Assembly: GCF_031877795.1 (NCBI RefSeq)
Contig: NC_133954.1
Location: 7,531,256 to 7,595,255, forward strand
Origin: Strix aluco
Lineage: Eukaryota; Chordata; Aves; Strigiformes; Strigidae
Length of the DNA: 64,000 bases
Reading direction: 5' to 3'
Position numbers and translations under genes: made by a program. Shown piece by piece: positions 14,565 through 27,800 of the stretch (position 1 is its first letter; the number at the start of each line of letters is the position of its first letter). The notes beneath the pieces were generated by a model. It made no database searches. It was given only the letters and a program-made list of their open reading frames with translations, and was not told the DNA's origin.

Positions 14565-14765
14565 AAAAAGACCGGACAGCACCGTCCTTCCATGCCAGCC
14601 GCAGCCCAGTCCCCCCGCTCCCCTCCCTCCCTCCCTCCCTCGCCCTCGCCCGCCGAAGCGACTGGCGCTCTCGCAGCCTCACGCAGGGCGAGCTGTGGTC
14701 TGCGCTGTGCCAGGGCTCCCTGCCAGCCTTCGCCAATGGCTCCTACGCCTCCGAGCCCAGTTTAG
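14565..14765. promoter_or_regulatory. Small isolated CpG-rich patch with a CCAAT box
   Basis: About 18 CpG dinucleotides in 200 bases, a CCAAT at 14733-14737 and a CCCT repeat, inside sequence otherwise poor in CpG. It may be a small promoter or an unmethylated regulatory element. No coding exon next to it was recognised. Confidence 0.3.
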
Positions 14766-16585
14766 AAGCCTCGTTTTACTGCTTCCCAAACACAGCGGGT
14801 TCGGCTCAGTGCACCTTCTCCGGTTTACTCTGCGGAGGATGCAGGCTTGAAATAGAAAAAGGAAGGGACACCTAAAAATAAAACATAATTACAGAGGGAA
14901 AGGGTGTTTGGAGTTCAGAGCTCTTGGCCCTGCTGGTAAGCAGTAACTGAGGCTCCAGGCTCACTGTTCTATATAGATGGGCAGCTTTTAACCTCTCAGG
15001 AAGGATCCTAGATACCAGTAGTTGCCTTGAGCCCCAAAAGCCCAAATGTGCCTGCGGGAAAGCCCCGTGGCAGCCAGAGACACCAGCAATCCCTGCTAGA
15101 GCTCCATGAGGTGTCTGTCCCGGCCCAACGCACACTGTCCTGTCCTGAGAGAGCAGAGAGCTCACTTCATCCCTCTGGGACACCTTCTACAGCACTGGGC
15201 TGCTCTTGGGGTGCCCCAAGGTCGCACCCCAGAGCTGAGGTAGGGTGAAAGGATGGGCAACAGCCTTAGCGAGGTTTATCAATGCTGCCCTTGGGATGGA
15301 GGCACCTGCCTCACTCCCTTGGTTGACAGTTTGTGGGGTATAAAGAGTTTCTACCAGTTTCTGGGGAACATGAGAGCAAGCCATGGGCTGAATCTGAGGC
15401 AGCTGGAGTCTTCTGCTCAGTGCCTGTCCCTACCCGAGCCTGACAGAGAACCAAAGGTGATGAAAGACATCTCTCTACTCATGTGTGACCGCAGCTGGCG
15501 AAGGAAAAGCTCACTGCCCCACTGGCTGCTCCACGCAGGGAAAGGGTTTGCTGAGCCCCTGACCCTTCCAATAACCTGCAGGATCAAGGAGTTCAGACTT
15601 TTCAGGGCAGAGGGCTAGAGCAAGGAGGACAGAAGCAGCAGCCTGTGCCTGCCACCAAAACGACACACTACAGGGATTTCCCAGTGGAGGCCCAGATCCA
15701 GCCCTGCTGCTGTAAGCAAATGTGATTCCATTGAGCTGAAGAGGAATTGGGAATTTGCTGTCGTCTGTGAATGTTGCCTGCAGAGCTAACACGCAGTTAC
15801 ACCAGAACCACGGTTGGCCCTGAAACCTTGGATACGAAGCTGGCAAGGCAGCACAGAGGCTCCTGCTTCTAAGGAACACGGGCAGGTGCAGGGCAACAAG
15901 AAATTTTCAGCATTTAAGTCCTGTTTGCTACTACTCTGTTATAATTTAGATATTCTCCTGCTAATTGTCCCTCTGAGGTGGTCCAACGACTAAAACTTAA
16001 TGAATGGATTTCTTAGCATCTAGCCCCATCTCCTTTTTACAGGTGATGAACTTCAGGGTGGAACCAAGTGTCTTTTTCAGTGGATGGCCAAGAAAAAGTA
16101 GTCCTGAGGCCCTTTGTCTGCACTGCCTGCAAATTCTCACTCCTTTCTTCTCCCACCAAAACGAATCCACCTTCGGGATGGAGCACAGGAGCCACGCAGC
16201 AATTCCTCTTATCAGTTTAAAGTAGTATCCTAAGCTATCACAGCGCAATTAATGAGCTAAGCCATCAGGTTTGAATCTGGTCTGGCTGAGAGCATCTCCA
16301 CTAGCATCATCTCCCCCTTCCTCACCCGCCTGGGAGTGACTCAGAGGGAACAGCATCACCTGCTGAATCATCAGCAAAACTTCCTGCACAAGCCGGCTCC
16401 GTGGGGAGAACTCCCATGCAGAAATCAACTGACCAAGCCAAACTCTGCTTTGCTTGTGGGAGCTGCAGGGCCGCTGGCCAAGAAATGATGGGGCCTGCCC
16501 TGGGTGTCTCTGCTCAGTAACACTCCTGATGGAGGGATTTCTTGTTCATTGGGGTTTCCCGACTTAATATGGGCCCCGATTGAGG

Positions 16586-17659
16586 TCAGCAAGCATGTAA
16601 AGAGAGCAGGGCATTCAGGGAATTAGCTTTGTGGTAGCTGTTGTACAAATCTGTCGCAGAGACAGCCCCTTCCCAACAGATGGAGGGGAACCGAAGCACA
16701 GGGAGAAGTGACTTGCCTGAGGTCGCACAGCCAGCTGCAGGCTGAGCTCGGAAGAGCCCCCACCTCCCCACGTCGCCCGTCTCCAGGCCTGGGTTCAATC
16801 CCGCAGACATTACAGCCTCCAGCTGAATTCTGCCACGCTGGGCACTCAGGGTGCACTCCTGCTCCCACTGCAACCCATCGGTGGTTTCACAGTAGGAACA
16901 AGATAGGACAAGCAGTGCTTCCCCCATGGCACATCCTTTCCCTTTGCCTGAGGAGGCTTGGTTATCTCGTCTCCTCAGCCTGATAGTCTCCGTCTGTCCG
17001 TCTGGGCAGGACAGAAGCTCTGCCTGTTGACTGCACATTGTCTGCGTCTGTCTGGCAGCCTTGGCTCTCCCTTGTTCCATTGACTGCTCCCAGCACTGTC
17101 TCTGTCTGCCTGTCTCCCCGCTCAGGAGAGCGAGCCTGGCTCCCCGCTGCCGTGCCTCTGGCGTTCTGGCAGCATCTCTCCGTGTGTGGGAGGAGGTGGT
17201 GGAATAAGGGAAGAGCTCAGAGTTTAACACGACACAAACCGGATGCTGCAGCACCCTCACCCAGCCATGGGGGGTGGAGAACCTGCCTGGCCCAGAAGCA
17301 GAGGCAGGCACAACCCCTGGCTGGAGACCCGGGCACTTGTGCAGCTGTGACCGCATCACGCGACATGAATGCAGATTTGCAAAACCAGGCAGGGATAATA
17401 TCTCCAGTTCCACCCTTCCTCTCCCCCAGACCGAGGTAAATCTGCACATGCTAGAAGGGGGACCAGTCAAAAACAGCAGCAATATGGATTGTGGGCCTGG
17501 ATATAATGGTGCAAAGTGGGTGCAAAGTGGGTAAAAGCTTGTCACCTCAAGTGGCAAACTTGTTTTACAGTGATGAGATGTTGGGGGATGTGGTGTAGGG
17601 GAGAACTTTGTAGAGTAGGGCTGATGGTTGGACTCGATGACCCCAAGGGTCTTTTCCAA
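16586..17659 (-). other. Long unassigned open frame (357 codons), probably not a gene
   Basis: The longest open frame in the window apart from spliced genes. Its first ~40 codons are antisense CR1 and codons ~285-329 come from a MIR fragment. The composition is irregular, with no domain, signal peptide or membrane segment. The length is unusual for chance but the repeat content argues against a conserved protein. Confidence 0.2.
16672..16805 (-). mobile_element. MIR-like SINE fragment
   Basis: GAAGCACAGGGAGAAGTGAC, then TTGCCTGAGGTCGCACAGCC and later GGCCTGGGTTCAATCCC, match reverse-orientation MIR including the tRNA-derived B-box region. This is the best preserved MIR copy in the window. 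Confidence 0.7.
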
Positions 17660-17685
17660 CCTGAATGATTCTGTGATTCTGTGAT
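17540..17685 (+). mobile_element. CR1 LINE, truncated 3' end
   Basis: The last ~65 bases (GGTTGGACTCGATGACCCCA, then GGTCTTTTCCAACCTGAATG) and two ATTCTGTG tail octamers match the 3' end of chicken-repeat-1 retrotransposons. It is truncated 5', as most copies are, and keeps no reverse-transcriptase sequence. The left limit is approximate. Good similarity to the consensus suggests a moderately young copy and supports an avian source. Confidence 0.9.
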
Positions 17686-20045
17686 ATGGCTTTCCTAGAT
17701 GCAGACAACACTAAAGGGGACCCTTTATCAGTAAAAAAGGTGTGTGCCCCAGTGATGACTTTCAGAATAAGAACTCCCCTCTTTTATCCAGCCTTTTTCT
17801 CCAACAAGTGCTTTAGGGCAGGCATTTTCCACCAGGCTCTTCGATGTTGGGTTCCTGCTGGGAGCTGAGGTGGGATCATGGGAGGAAGCCATTCCCAGGA
17901 CAGGAAAAGTAGAAAAATAAAAACCATTGCACTAGAAAAAAGTCTAGAGTTGATGGTTACCGATGAAGGGGATGTCACACAGTCCTCACTACCATACAGA
18001 GCACCCCCTAATTCCTGCGTGAGGCCATGTACTATGCAGGGAGATTGAAACAGAGAGAAAGACGTGGCCAAGGTGGGGTACAGGTGATCTGTGGAGGGAC
18101 AAATGCAAGTCACTGCCATCTCAGCTGATGGTCCAGCCAGTGGTCTGTCCTTGGAGGTGGCCAAAGTCACAGCTGAACTCTTCATGGCTCACCTTACACC
18201 TTTCTCATTAATGCATAAATTGAAATTTGTGGACTGAAAATGCTGGGCTGACCACTGATCTGCAGAGCAGTGCTGAGGAGTTATTGCTCTTTGGGTACAA
18301 CGGCTGCAGCCCGTCTGCCTCAACCCCAGGGCTCTCAGCCCCCTCAGGCAGAGCCCACTGACTCCAGCAAGTTGTGGTTGAGGCAAGTGATGAGATCAAA
18401 CCCTGACGTCGTATAGTTCCCACTCTCACCAGTGCAGCCTCAACACTTGTTTTTCAGAAGCATCAGGTTAGCATTGTTCCTCTAAAGCAGACTCCAGCCT
18501 GTCCCCCAGACGACAAATAATCACAGGAAAGACAGTGAAAGAGACGACTCCTGGAGTCCTATCCAGCTCATCTCTCTAGGGTCAACAAAAAACAGTCTTC
18601 TCAGGTCTCTTCCTAGTGACTCTGGTGATGGGATTTCTCCCAGGGCTACAGGAACGTACCAAAGGCTTAGAGGGCTCGTGGTTTTTGTGACAGCCATTCT
18701 ATATTTCCCCTCTCTTTCATCCCTTTAGTTCCAGTTATTTACCTCTCCTATGTCCCCTAAAAAATCTTTCTCTCTCCTTGGGCATCTTCCAAGAATGCGT
18801 ATCAGCCCCTCCCCACCATCTGATTCAGCCTTTTGTCACAAACCAGTCCCTCAAGCTCTGGACCAGTTTACTTCTGTCCTCTGAACTCTGTTAGTGGTCA
18901 TCTTCCGGCCGGAAGGCTAAAATTTTCCACAGGGTTTGCTGCCCACAGTCAGAACCAGATTTTCAACAACATGTAGCACATCAGTTTGGAGCTGGTCACA
19001 ACAAAAAAGCCATCTATTCCTTCGGGAGGAGATAAGACATAGGTCCTTCGGAACATACATCAACTCTCCCCCACCTCCTGACACTTCACATCCCACAGCA
19101 CATTTCACTGCTGGTTCATATAGTGGTACAATGAAGTCTGTAGCTTAAGTAGGGCACTGAGGTGCTAACATAATGGAAATAAAAAAAGAAAACCATGACT
19201 TCTTGAGCTGTTCAGGTCCTACATTCAGACTGAGAGTCCTTCTCCAAAAGGGGAAAACCCTGAGCCTTGTTTTCATACACTTGCAGAGCTCTGGGGCAGG
19301 TCTAGTCGATTTTAGGGAAAATTGCAAAACCAGAGGAGCTTGACTTGAACTGATCAACCTCAAAGTCCCTTTTGGTGTAGGAGGTGGAGAGCCTCCTGTT
19401 GCTGGTTGCATATATTGCAGGCAGCAGATTAAACCGCTCCCTCATTAAGTGCACGACACAATATTAAAATAAATAAATAAAAATCTGCAGCCTGCTGGTG
19501 ACATCTTTAGCCACCCACTCCCACTGCCAAGCGGTGACATAAGAACTGCGGGGCCGTAGGTGTTGCTGGCAGTCCAAGGGTTAAGCTGGGTTAGTCATGT
19601 CCGGGCAGGGCCAGGGGCAGATGAGCTGCCCAGGGACACTGACGGTGGAAGGCCAGTGCCATCTACGGGCCATAGCCTGCCTTGGCTGCTCGCCCTGCTG
19701 ATGTGGGCCAAGGGACAGGAGCGGGGACTCAAGGGGCTGCTGCTCTGAGCTCCCACCAGTCAGCTAAGAACGGGGGGGACACGCACTGAGAGAGTGTCCA
19801 GGCAGAGGGGTTCAGACCGTGCTAGCAGAGAAGCTGTCACTCGTGGGGATGGGAAAAGAGATGGGTCCCATCCCCGTGCAGCAGAGGCACCCGCCTGGGT
19901 GCCCATCTGGCAGGTTGGCTGCCAGCTGAAGCGTCTAGGACGATATGGAAACCTCCCCGGTGGGAGAAAAATAGACATCCCATCCCCGAGAGTATGGGGG
20001 CTGCAGGCACCCCCAAACTCATAGCAGAGGACAAGAAGAGCCGCA

Positions 20046-20175
20046 TCTGTTGTGAAAACAGAGCAACTAAGGCACACAGTGGTGAAGCCATCTGTCACAT
20101 TCAGCCATCTGCCTGTGCCAAACCCGGGAAGAAAACCCAAGGGTTTCTCCCAAGCACCAGTCAATGCTCCAAGAG
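20046..20175 (-). mobile_element. MIR-like SINE fragment, weak
   Basis: AACTAAGGCACACAGTGGTG and a downstream AACCCAAGGGTTTCTCCCAA followed by CAGTCAATGCTC follow the order of reverse-orientation MIR but are strongly diverged. Confidence 0.4.
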
Positions 20176-20348
20176 TAAGTTTGCACCTTTCCTAAAGCAG
20201 GATCCTGCACTGACATCCTCTAAAGCTGGTTAAAATAGTTAAAACCATACAAACACGCACTGGACAGTGCCGAAGTGGTTACTCTCACTGTGCCCTTCCT
20301 GCAAAACGAGTATCCCTGAACGTGAACAGTTATTTTTGCCCAGAAAAT

Positions 20349-20368
20349 ATAGATAGATGGATAGATAA
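20349..20368. repeat. Short GATA/GATG tetranucleotide repeat
   Basis: ATAGATAGATGGATAGATAA, an imperfect tetranucleotide microsatellite. Confidence 0.75.
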
Positions 20369-20917
20369 AAGAAAAGTAAAACTGAGCTCCCAGGAGAAGT
20401 GTAGATGGGCTTCCCGGCAGTACCTTTGCACAGCGACCTTCGCTGCCCTGGGAAGGCAGCACCCTCTGCTGCCCTCTCAGAGCAAACCAGACCTTGCTGT
20501 CAAACCTCCCGGACTTCACTGACATTGCACTGGGGATTTCCAGGGAGTTTTGCGGTTGCTTGTCATCTATGCAATGCCTCTTCTACTAGCTAAGCATGAT
20601 GAAGTATCCAATTTAGCTGAGAAAAAGATCCAGGGACTTTTAAACCCCTTTTAATCAACTGTTTGTGATTCTAGAAAACAAGGCAGTGCGTGATCAGAGT
20701 GGAACTCCTGGACCAGCAATGTAATATTCTAATAAATACATCCCTCATCTGATGGATGGGAAACAGATTTTAGGATTCTCAAATGTGATCTGAATCAAAC
20801 TTATCTGGGAAATGGATTTCACGCAGCCCCATCAAGCAAGTGTCCGCTTTTTCATGGAAAACTTAAGAATTAACTGGCATTAACAGGGAGTTTAAACTGA
20901 GTTTAAACTCACTGTTT

Positions 20918-20999
20918 AAACTTTGTTATTTAAGATCCATTAAATATCTTTGCTATTTAAACACTGAGTTTAAACAGGTGATCTTAAATAGCAAAGTTT
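20918..20999. repeat. Inverted repeat, 20-base arms
   Basis: AAACTTTGTTATTTAAGATC (20918-20937) is complementary to GATCTTAAATAGCAAAGTTT (20980-20999) with one mismatch, separated by 42 bases. The loop and left flank carry further ACTGAGTTTAAAC and CTTTGCTATTTAAA copies, so the locus is a small nested palindrome. Confidence 0.8.
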
Positions 21000-23900
21000 T
21001 CACAAAACAGCAAAACTTTTCTGCTTCCAACTCTATGGACTTTATCATAAAGTACTTTATTATACTTTATTTTAATTATAGAATTCTTTACCTATATGTG
21101 GTTGAATTAGCCAAATTAAGAAAATACAAAAAATGAAGAAGAATGAAGGATTTAGGACCTGTGTATAACATCTCAATGTTAGACAACAGCATTATCTGAT
21201 CAAAGAGCTTGCTAAAGGTTAACAAAAACCCAGCTTCACCTGCGTCTTGTTTTCTAACAGACATATTTGTTCTAATTTCCAGTGATTTTAATACGTGGTG
21301 TCCGTATGCCACAGGGCAGTGTGAATACCAGGCTCCTAAAAAAGGAGCAGGTAGCCTCCTACCTCTGCCTGGCGTTAGCCTAAATGACTACATGTGGCCC
21401 AGGACAATGTTAAAAGTGTCCTTGTGTGTCTAAGGTTTGTCCTTGGAAAGTGGACATAGGATCAGGTAAGACAAGCTCAGCCTTCTTCCTACTCTAGGAA
21501 AGGCACAAATCTCCGTCTGCAGAAGGACCACCGAAAATCTAACTACAAGAAGGTAGTAAGCCAGATAAAAATTTAATGCCTACTGGCTACAAGCCATATC
21601 TCTGCGTGTTTCTGGAAGCAAAGTATAGCAAAGCCATTCTCTAAAGCAGCAGCTCCCAAGATGCTAAAATCAGTCACAAGAGGAGTAGTCTTGGCCAACA
21701 TTAAACTTAGGCACAGAATTTTGTTGTTGTTCCCCATCTGATTTCTGTTTTTCTCACACGAGGACTAGTCTGTCAAAGCCAGATTGCTTATAGACTTCTG
21801 ATTGTTGGTTTCCAATGCCAGCATTAAGTAATAAACAGAATGGCTCAAGCAGCAAGTGATGTATCTCACTGGAAGGAGAGTAATTGGTCTGCACGGAAAA
21901 CTCCCTAGCGGGATGGAAAACAAACAAGTATCTTGATGCAGTGTATTGGCTCATCAAGAACACACTGAAGTTGCCAACAAACATGGTTTACTGACATCCT
22001 GTTTCTTTTTGGCTGCTCCAAGGGGTCAAACTGCATCTCCAGAGGTGGGAGAAACGTAACTGAAGCTTCCTGTTTCCACTTCTTTGCCCAAAAAACTGTC
22101 CTCAGGGCAGAGTGGTGAAAGGATGCACAGCCAGATGAAGATGTCCCAAGTGTGTGTTAACTGGGGGAACCCTGGGAAGGGTAGAGGGTACCTCTACGTC
22201 TTCATTAGCCCTGGTTAGTGTGACATTCCTACGCTGCGCTACGCAGCTGCAGTTGCATGGCTCCACGGCTGATCCCTGGTCAAACCAAGGTTGTGATTGT
22301 CTTCATTTATACCTCAAACACCTCTGCTGAGATACACCCCTCTGCAGATGAGTCCACACTACATCGATTCCTCTACAGAAGACTCAGTAGTTGCCAGAAC
22401 TGGACGATCAATCAATGGCTGAGCCTGTTCTGAAGCAAAATGGAAGTGGGTTTGAGTTTTTGGTTTTCCAGTGGGAAGTAGCTGGTGCCCCGCTCTAGAA
22501 AGTGTGCTGTGGGGTGGTGGGATTTGTAATTGCTAACCAGGAGCTCCCAGCAAGGGTGCTACATCACCCTGAGATGTGTGAGACGCCCCAAGTTTCTCAC
22601 ATCAGAGGGCATTGGTTCTCCATTTTAACTCGAGACCTGGGGGGAGGTTCCCTTTCTTTCTCTGACTCGTCACAGGACCAAGTGACTAGCAATTAGCTTT
22701 TAAACGTTGGCCTGACACAGCCCACTACACTGGGTAGCAAAGGCTTCCCAGTGCAGTACTCATGTCTAACCTGACGTTAAGAGGACAGTAGAAACAGGAG
22801 GGACACGCAGCTGAGGTTAAATCACTGAGAAGGGATCAAGGACTCAGCACTGATAAAACAGAAGAGCTCTGTGAACAAAACCAATGCTGGTGCTATTGAT
22901 TGACACAAAGAAAGGATCAGACCGTTCTTTTACTGAAGAGGAGAGGTGAGAAGTTACAGGAGGTTGGATTGTGCCAGTGATGTGCTCAATAGCCTGCAGA
23001 AAACTATGTTAAGTTAGAACTGTTTTGCCCATCTCATACAAAAATGGGATCTAAAGCCGCTTTTGTCACTTGTTTTTCCCTGAGGTGCAGTTCTGGTAAT
23101 GTTTGTCTCAGGAGAAGCAGTGAAGAGCTCCTTAGAGGGGTTTTTTCATATGGATAGAAACAGTCTCATAATCTCTCAACAGAATTTGCAGTGATGAGTT
23201 TCTGTTACTTTAGTTAAATAACGCCCAGCAGAGCTGAAACCCACTAATCTCCTTTTTGTGCTGGATGTGAAAATCAAGAGCTGTACAGGTAACATCCTTT
23301 CAGATGCTTCGGCTGAAATGTAAAACCACTGAACTTCCTTGTTCAGACCAACTGATGGGTAAGGGTGGGTGATAGTGGCTGACAAGCACCAGATCCCTCG
23401 ACCTCCCACACGAACTCTTGCTCCACTTAGCATCCCCGTTATTATGTTAAGGATTGATCTCGTACTAAGCCCTAACTCAGACTCCTCATTAATCTCCACC
23501 TACAAACACTAGCTATGGAACAGGCTGATGTACAATCACCTACCCAAGCACCGGGGGAATTGAATACAAAGAAAATGAAAGTCGCTGTCATTTCGCTCTG
23601 CTCAGACAGCTCCCTTTCAACCACCCCCACTGAACTGAGTAGCGCTAAAGCATATTTGCTTCTAAAGATTGTCGGTTGTCTAGTGCCTTATATAGCTCAG
23701 CGTGTTCATTCTTTTACTGATTAAATCCTACAAATAATAGAACATGTAATCTAGCTCCAGAAGCCTATCTTTTTTTTTACTTCCTACTACTAATATATGA
23801 TGTAGGATTATTGTAGTTTGTGGATCCTGTGGATAGATGTACAAACCAGGCACAAATTAACAAGTATTTTACCACTGTTCAGCACATGAGTTAATTGTGA

Positions 23901-24764
23901 CACTGGAGGAGGGTGTCAAGTTCAGTTTAACAGCTTTCTTCAAATTTGAAATCTTTTACTGTAGAAAACTCACAAGAGCCTTTGAGATCCATTCGCTTCC
24001 TGGGGATGTTTTCTTTTCCTTTTGTTTTCTCCCTTTTTGCTACCCCTCTGCTGTCATCCCAGACTCAGGTCTGGGTGTTTCTTGTGGTGTGTGGGCAGGA
24101 GCCCAGGGGAGGGGGGGAAAAGCAGACCTAATTACAGGGGATGCTCTCAAAAATAGAGTTGCTTTTCCCCTTGTCTGCGAGCTGGTGCGAGAGGTAGGTG
24201 TTCTAGTTCTTTCCATAGTTTTGGAACAACAGGAGGGCGGAGTTACTGGCAGATGGACTCTTACACGGGTTTAAACTAAGCTCAAGAGTTACACAGCCAT
24301 CACAATAGAAACAACTGAAGTAATTTTACATATTTAGCTTCCTTTCCTTCCTGCTTCCCCGCTGTCTCTTTCCCTCTAGCGTTCTTTATAGGAATATCAA
24401 CCACCTATTCCTTCCCTGCAGATCCTCAGGGTGGCCACAACATGACCACATCCTGCCCCAAACAATGACATCAAAAAAGGAAAAGCCAGCAGAACTGCCA
24501 GCGCTCAGCTGGGGGAAAGGAACAGCCGCCACGGACCAATTCCTGGACATGCACACAGAAGATCATGCCTCATCGTGGTGAAAACTCTTGTTGTACCAGT
24601 ATTGCAGGAGTCTGGAAAAAAAAAAAACTGCGTGAAGGAGGGACCTTGTGGTTTGCCAAATGAAATGGTCCAGGGACAGGAGGAGTGAAAGATGGAGAGG
24701 CTTGGATCACGTCAGAGATCTGGTTCAGCGTGGTCCCTATAAACACTGTACTGGTACGACCGAG

Positions 24765-24875
24765 GGCAGCACAATCAAGTGCAGGATTAAGACTAAGCAG
24801 CTGGTGGCGAGGGAATAGTGGCTGTGGGATCCCTACGCCTGTTTCCTTTGTCTCAGTTTTCCACGCTGCAAAATG
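24765..24875 (+). mobile_element. MIR-like SINE fragment, weak
   Basis: TTGTCTCAGTTTTCCACGCT followed by GCAAAATGATAGC resembles the MIR core (CCTCAGTTTCCTCATCTGTA then AAATGGG) in forward orientation. The upstream part is poorly preserved. Confidence 0.4.
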
Positions 24876-27800
24876 ATAGCTCATGCAACAGCAGGCCCCG
24901 AAGGATTCCGCTCGCTCGCCTGCTCATGACAAGAACTGGATCTCCAAAGCACCAAGAGTGTGATGAGTCAATGAGACCCTTCCCCATATAAGGCAGTAGT
25001 TCACGGTCATATCCATTCTCAATTCTCATTTTTGGGGTTTTAACTGTAAAAACTTGCTTTGTCCTGGGCAGAAGTTCAACTTGGAAAGCTTCCATGCTGG
25101 AAGCTTTACTTTCCTTCTTTTGAAGAAATTCAGAGGAAAAAATAATTTAGCTATGTCCAAGGTCAAAAGAGCATTTTCTAGTGGCAGATTCTGAGAAAGC
25201 CCTGGCCTCACTCACACTGGAGCAGCAGTTAAAGTGCGTGTGACAGCTCCTGAGAAAGCCCTTTGCAGGGCTTATTCTTTTTTAGTGTCAGCACATCTGA
25301 GGTCTTCACATCCACTGTACTTCCAGAGTCTGGGTTCAAGGATGAGGCTGGGGAGAGGCTGAAGGATTTTGTGTTTTAACTATTCCCTGTTTCCCAAGGC
25401 TGATGGAAGTTTTGGGATAGCATACTATTAAAGCAGCCCTGGGGCTGCTCTCATATACACTGGGATGAGCAGAGGATGAAGCAGAGCCCTGGATGGCTTC
25501 AGAATGCCTTGGTAAACCATAATTGAACACTCGAGGATACATAATTTAGAGATGTATTTCTTTAAAGAGGTATGTAGATATCATAATTAATGATGACATA
25601 CATTGTTGAGGCAGTCATTAACCTTGAACATTAACCTCTGACTCCTGTCACACACATTATTGGGTTCAACTGATCTTAGATTTGATCCAGACAGCAGTTC
25701 CTACACGAGTCGGCACAAGAGCTAAGAATCCCTCTTGCTATGAAATCTTAAACTACATGAAGAAACTTCATATAATTATAGGAGTGGTTCTGGGGGATTC
25801 TTAAATACACAAGTTGTGCACTAACTAAATCAATTAACTTCAGTTCAGCTTCCTAAAGCTGAAACAAGTGTGAGTCCAGCTCAAGAGCAGAGGAGATGCC
25901 CATGCTCTTTGTCTATGTCCAGCCTGAAATACAGGAACTGTGTGCAGTGAAGCTTTAACCCTGGAATAGCAGTGCATGATCCAAAGCAGAGAAGTGGGGG
26001 TGAAAGCCTCTGGAAAGCATGTGGCCACGTTATACTCGCCTGCAGTTTGTGCTATCACACCTGTACTTTAATAGAGACTAAAATAGGAAGTGAAGTTGTT
26101 TTAACTATGACATCTAGAAAGCCAGAAACAGCAAAATAAACAGGGAAAAAGTTGCAGGCTAGAGGGACTGTCAGTAAAACGGCTACAGGGTAGCTGGAGT
26201 TTAAGCAAGGGGGCAGAAGTCACGGAAAGTTCTCTGGGAAACAAACTCAGCAGGAAACAATACTGTTATAGAAGTACACACGCTGGTTACTGCTGCGCCT
26301 GTAGAGGGCTATTTCTCATTCACTGACAGCGGAGAGACATCAAGGGTTTTTAACCTTAGCTCTGCTGAATTACAATCTTTTTGGAAATATATACAAGTGC
26401 ATTAGATAGCATCCAAACCAAACAAACTGCATTGTTGGCCCGTAGAAAACAGGATGATTTTGATGCTAAAGCATCAGGACTGGGCATTGGAAGACTCGGC
26501 TTCATCTCATTCTTCGGTTCCTCTCCGATTTTGAGCGCATAACCTGGGGCTTCCAAAACCAGCCAGTTCCTTATGAGGTTGTATCTGCTCCAACTGTTCA
26601 CCTTTACTGGCACTCAAAATCTGACTTGATTTATGTGACTCTCAGTTCCTGATTCTGAATGTAGAGGGGAGGTGGTCTGGCTCTCAACTTCTCATTCAGT
26701 CTTGCACTGAATTTGTGCTTGCGCCAGGGTTTCTTTGGGTCTATCCCAGCAAAGAACTCTGTAGGGTTACCAGCATGCTTAAAATTATCTATTCCTATGT
26801 TAGGTCAAGGCTAAATGCAAGTGGTTTTAATAAATAAGAAGGGGGCAAGAAGGCATCAATCTAGGAAAATTTACTGAAAGCGCCAGCTGCTTTTTGGTAG
26901 CATCATAATTTTTAGGTGAGTTTCAAACTGCCTGTACAGAACACAACATCTGCAAGTTGGCAGTTGCTGTGAATAAAACTGCGGGTGAAACTGTGAGCAT
27001 GTCTCATCCTTTGGTTACCCAGAGATGTTTATGGCTATCTGTATGACTCACTACTTAATTAGTGTTTGCATTACCAAAGCACCCAGAGGTCTCAGTCAAG
27101 CGTGGGACCCCATGGAGTTAAGAACTGTACATACACAGAGAGACAGGCGCTGCCTCGGGGAAGTCACAACATAAACAGGCTTGACAGAATAAGGACTGGA
27201 AGGAACAAAAGCTTGGAGAGGGGCTGGCTGTCACACAGCAGAGCAGTGTGGGGAATAAAACCCTCATCCTCTTGTCTCTCTGTCCAGTTATCTACAAACT
27301 AAATCATACTGCATCTCTGTATTTGCAAGAAAAACAAACAAAAAAAACCCAACGCAACAAAAAAAAGGCAAAAAAAAGACAACTGGTATTGCACGAAACT
27401 GTGCTCGAGTAAGTAAAAGCAATGCTCCTGAATCAAATGCTTAAAAAACTGTCTTACTAAGGAAAACAAGACAGAATTGACATGACTTGAGTAAACCAGC
27501 ATCGTTGTTCAGGGAAGTGCCCCCGATTTTCATCTTAACCAGACCAAGACTACCAAGGTATTTCATCTCAGTTGGCTCTTCCTCCGGCAGCTGAGCACCT
27601 CGAGTCCCAGGCCAGGATCACCGGCGGGGCAGCCTTATTCTTCACAGCACCCCGGCCTCTCCGCAGCTTAGAGCCCAGTCCAAAAACATTCCCTACTCTT
27701 AACTCTGAGTTACGTAGAACAGCAGGATCTCTGGAGGGAGCTGGAGCAGATACGTGTAATTAACCACTTTATTTCAGAAATTATATCAAAGACTCAAAAG

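Larger units (their letters stand above)
10251..16671. other. Intergenic sequence, no supported gene
   Basis: Mostly unique sequence. It contains a poly(A) run (11966-11983), a CCCT repeat (about 14620-14643) and a short CpG-rich patch listed separately. Open frames here (such as 15253-15618, 121 codons) lack domains, signal peptides or splice-supported partners. Confidence 0.55.

Noticed and set aside
15253-15618. 121-codon plus-strand frame beginning MGNSLSEVYQCC
   Set aside because: The N-terminal MGNSLS resembles a myristoylation context, but there is no recognisable domain and no second exon or promoter.
16790-16803. tRNA B-box-like GGGTTCAATCCC
   Set aside because: Explained by the tRNA-derived head of a MIR SINE. 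No A box or cloverleaf is present, so it is not a tRNA gene.
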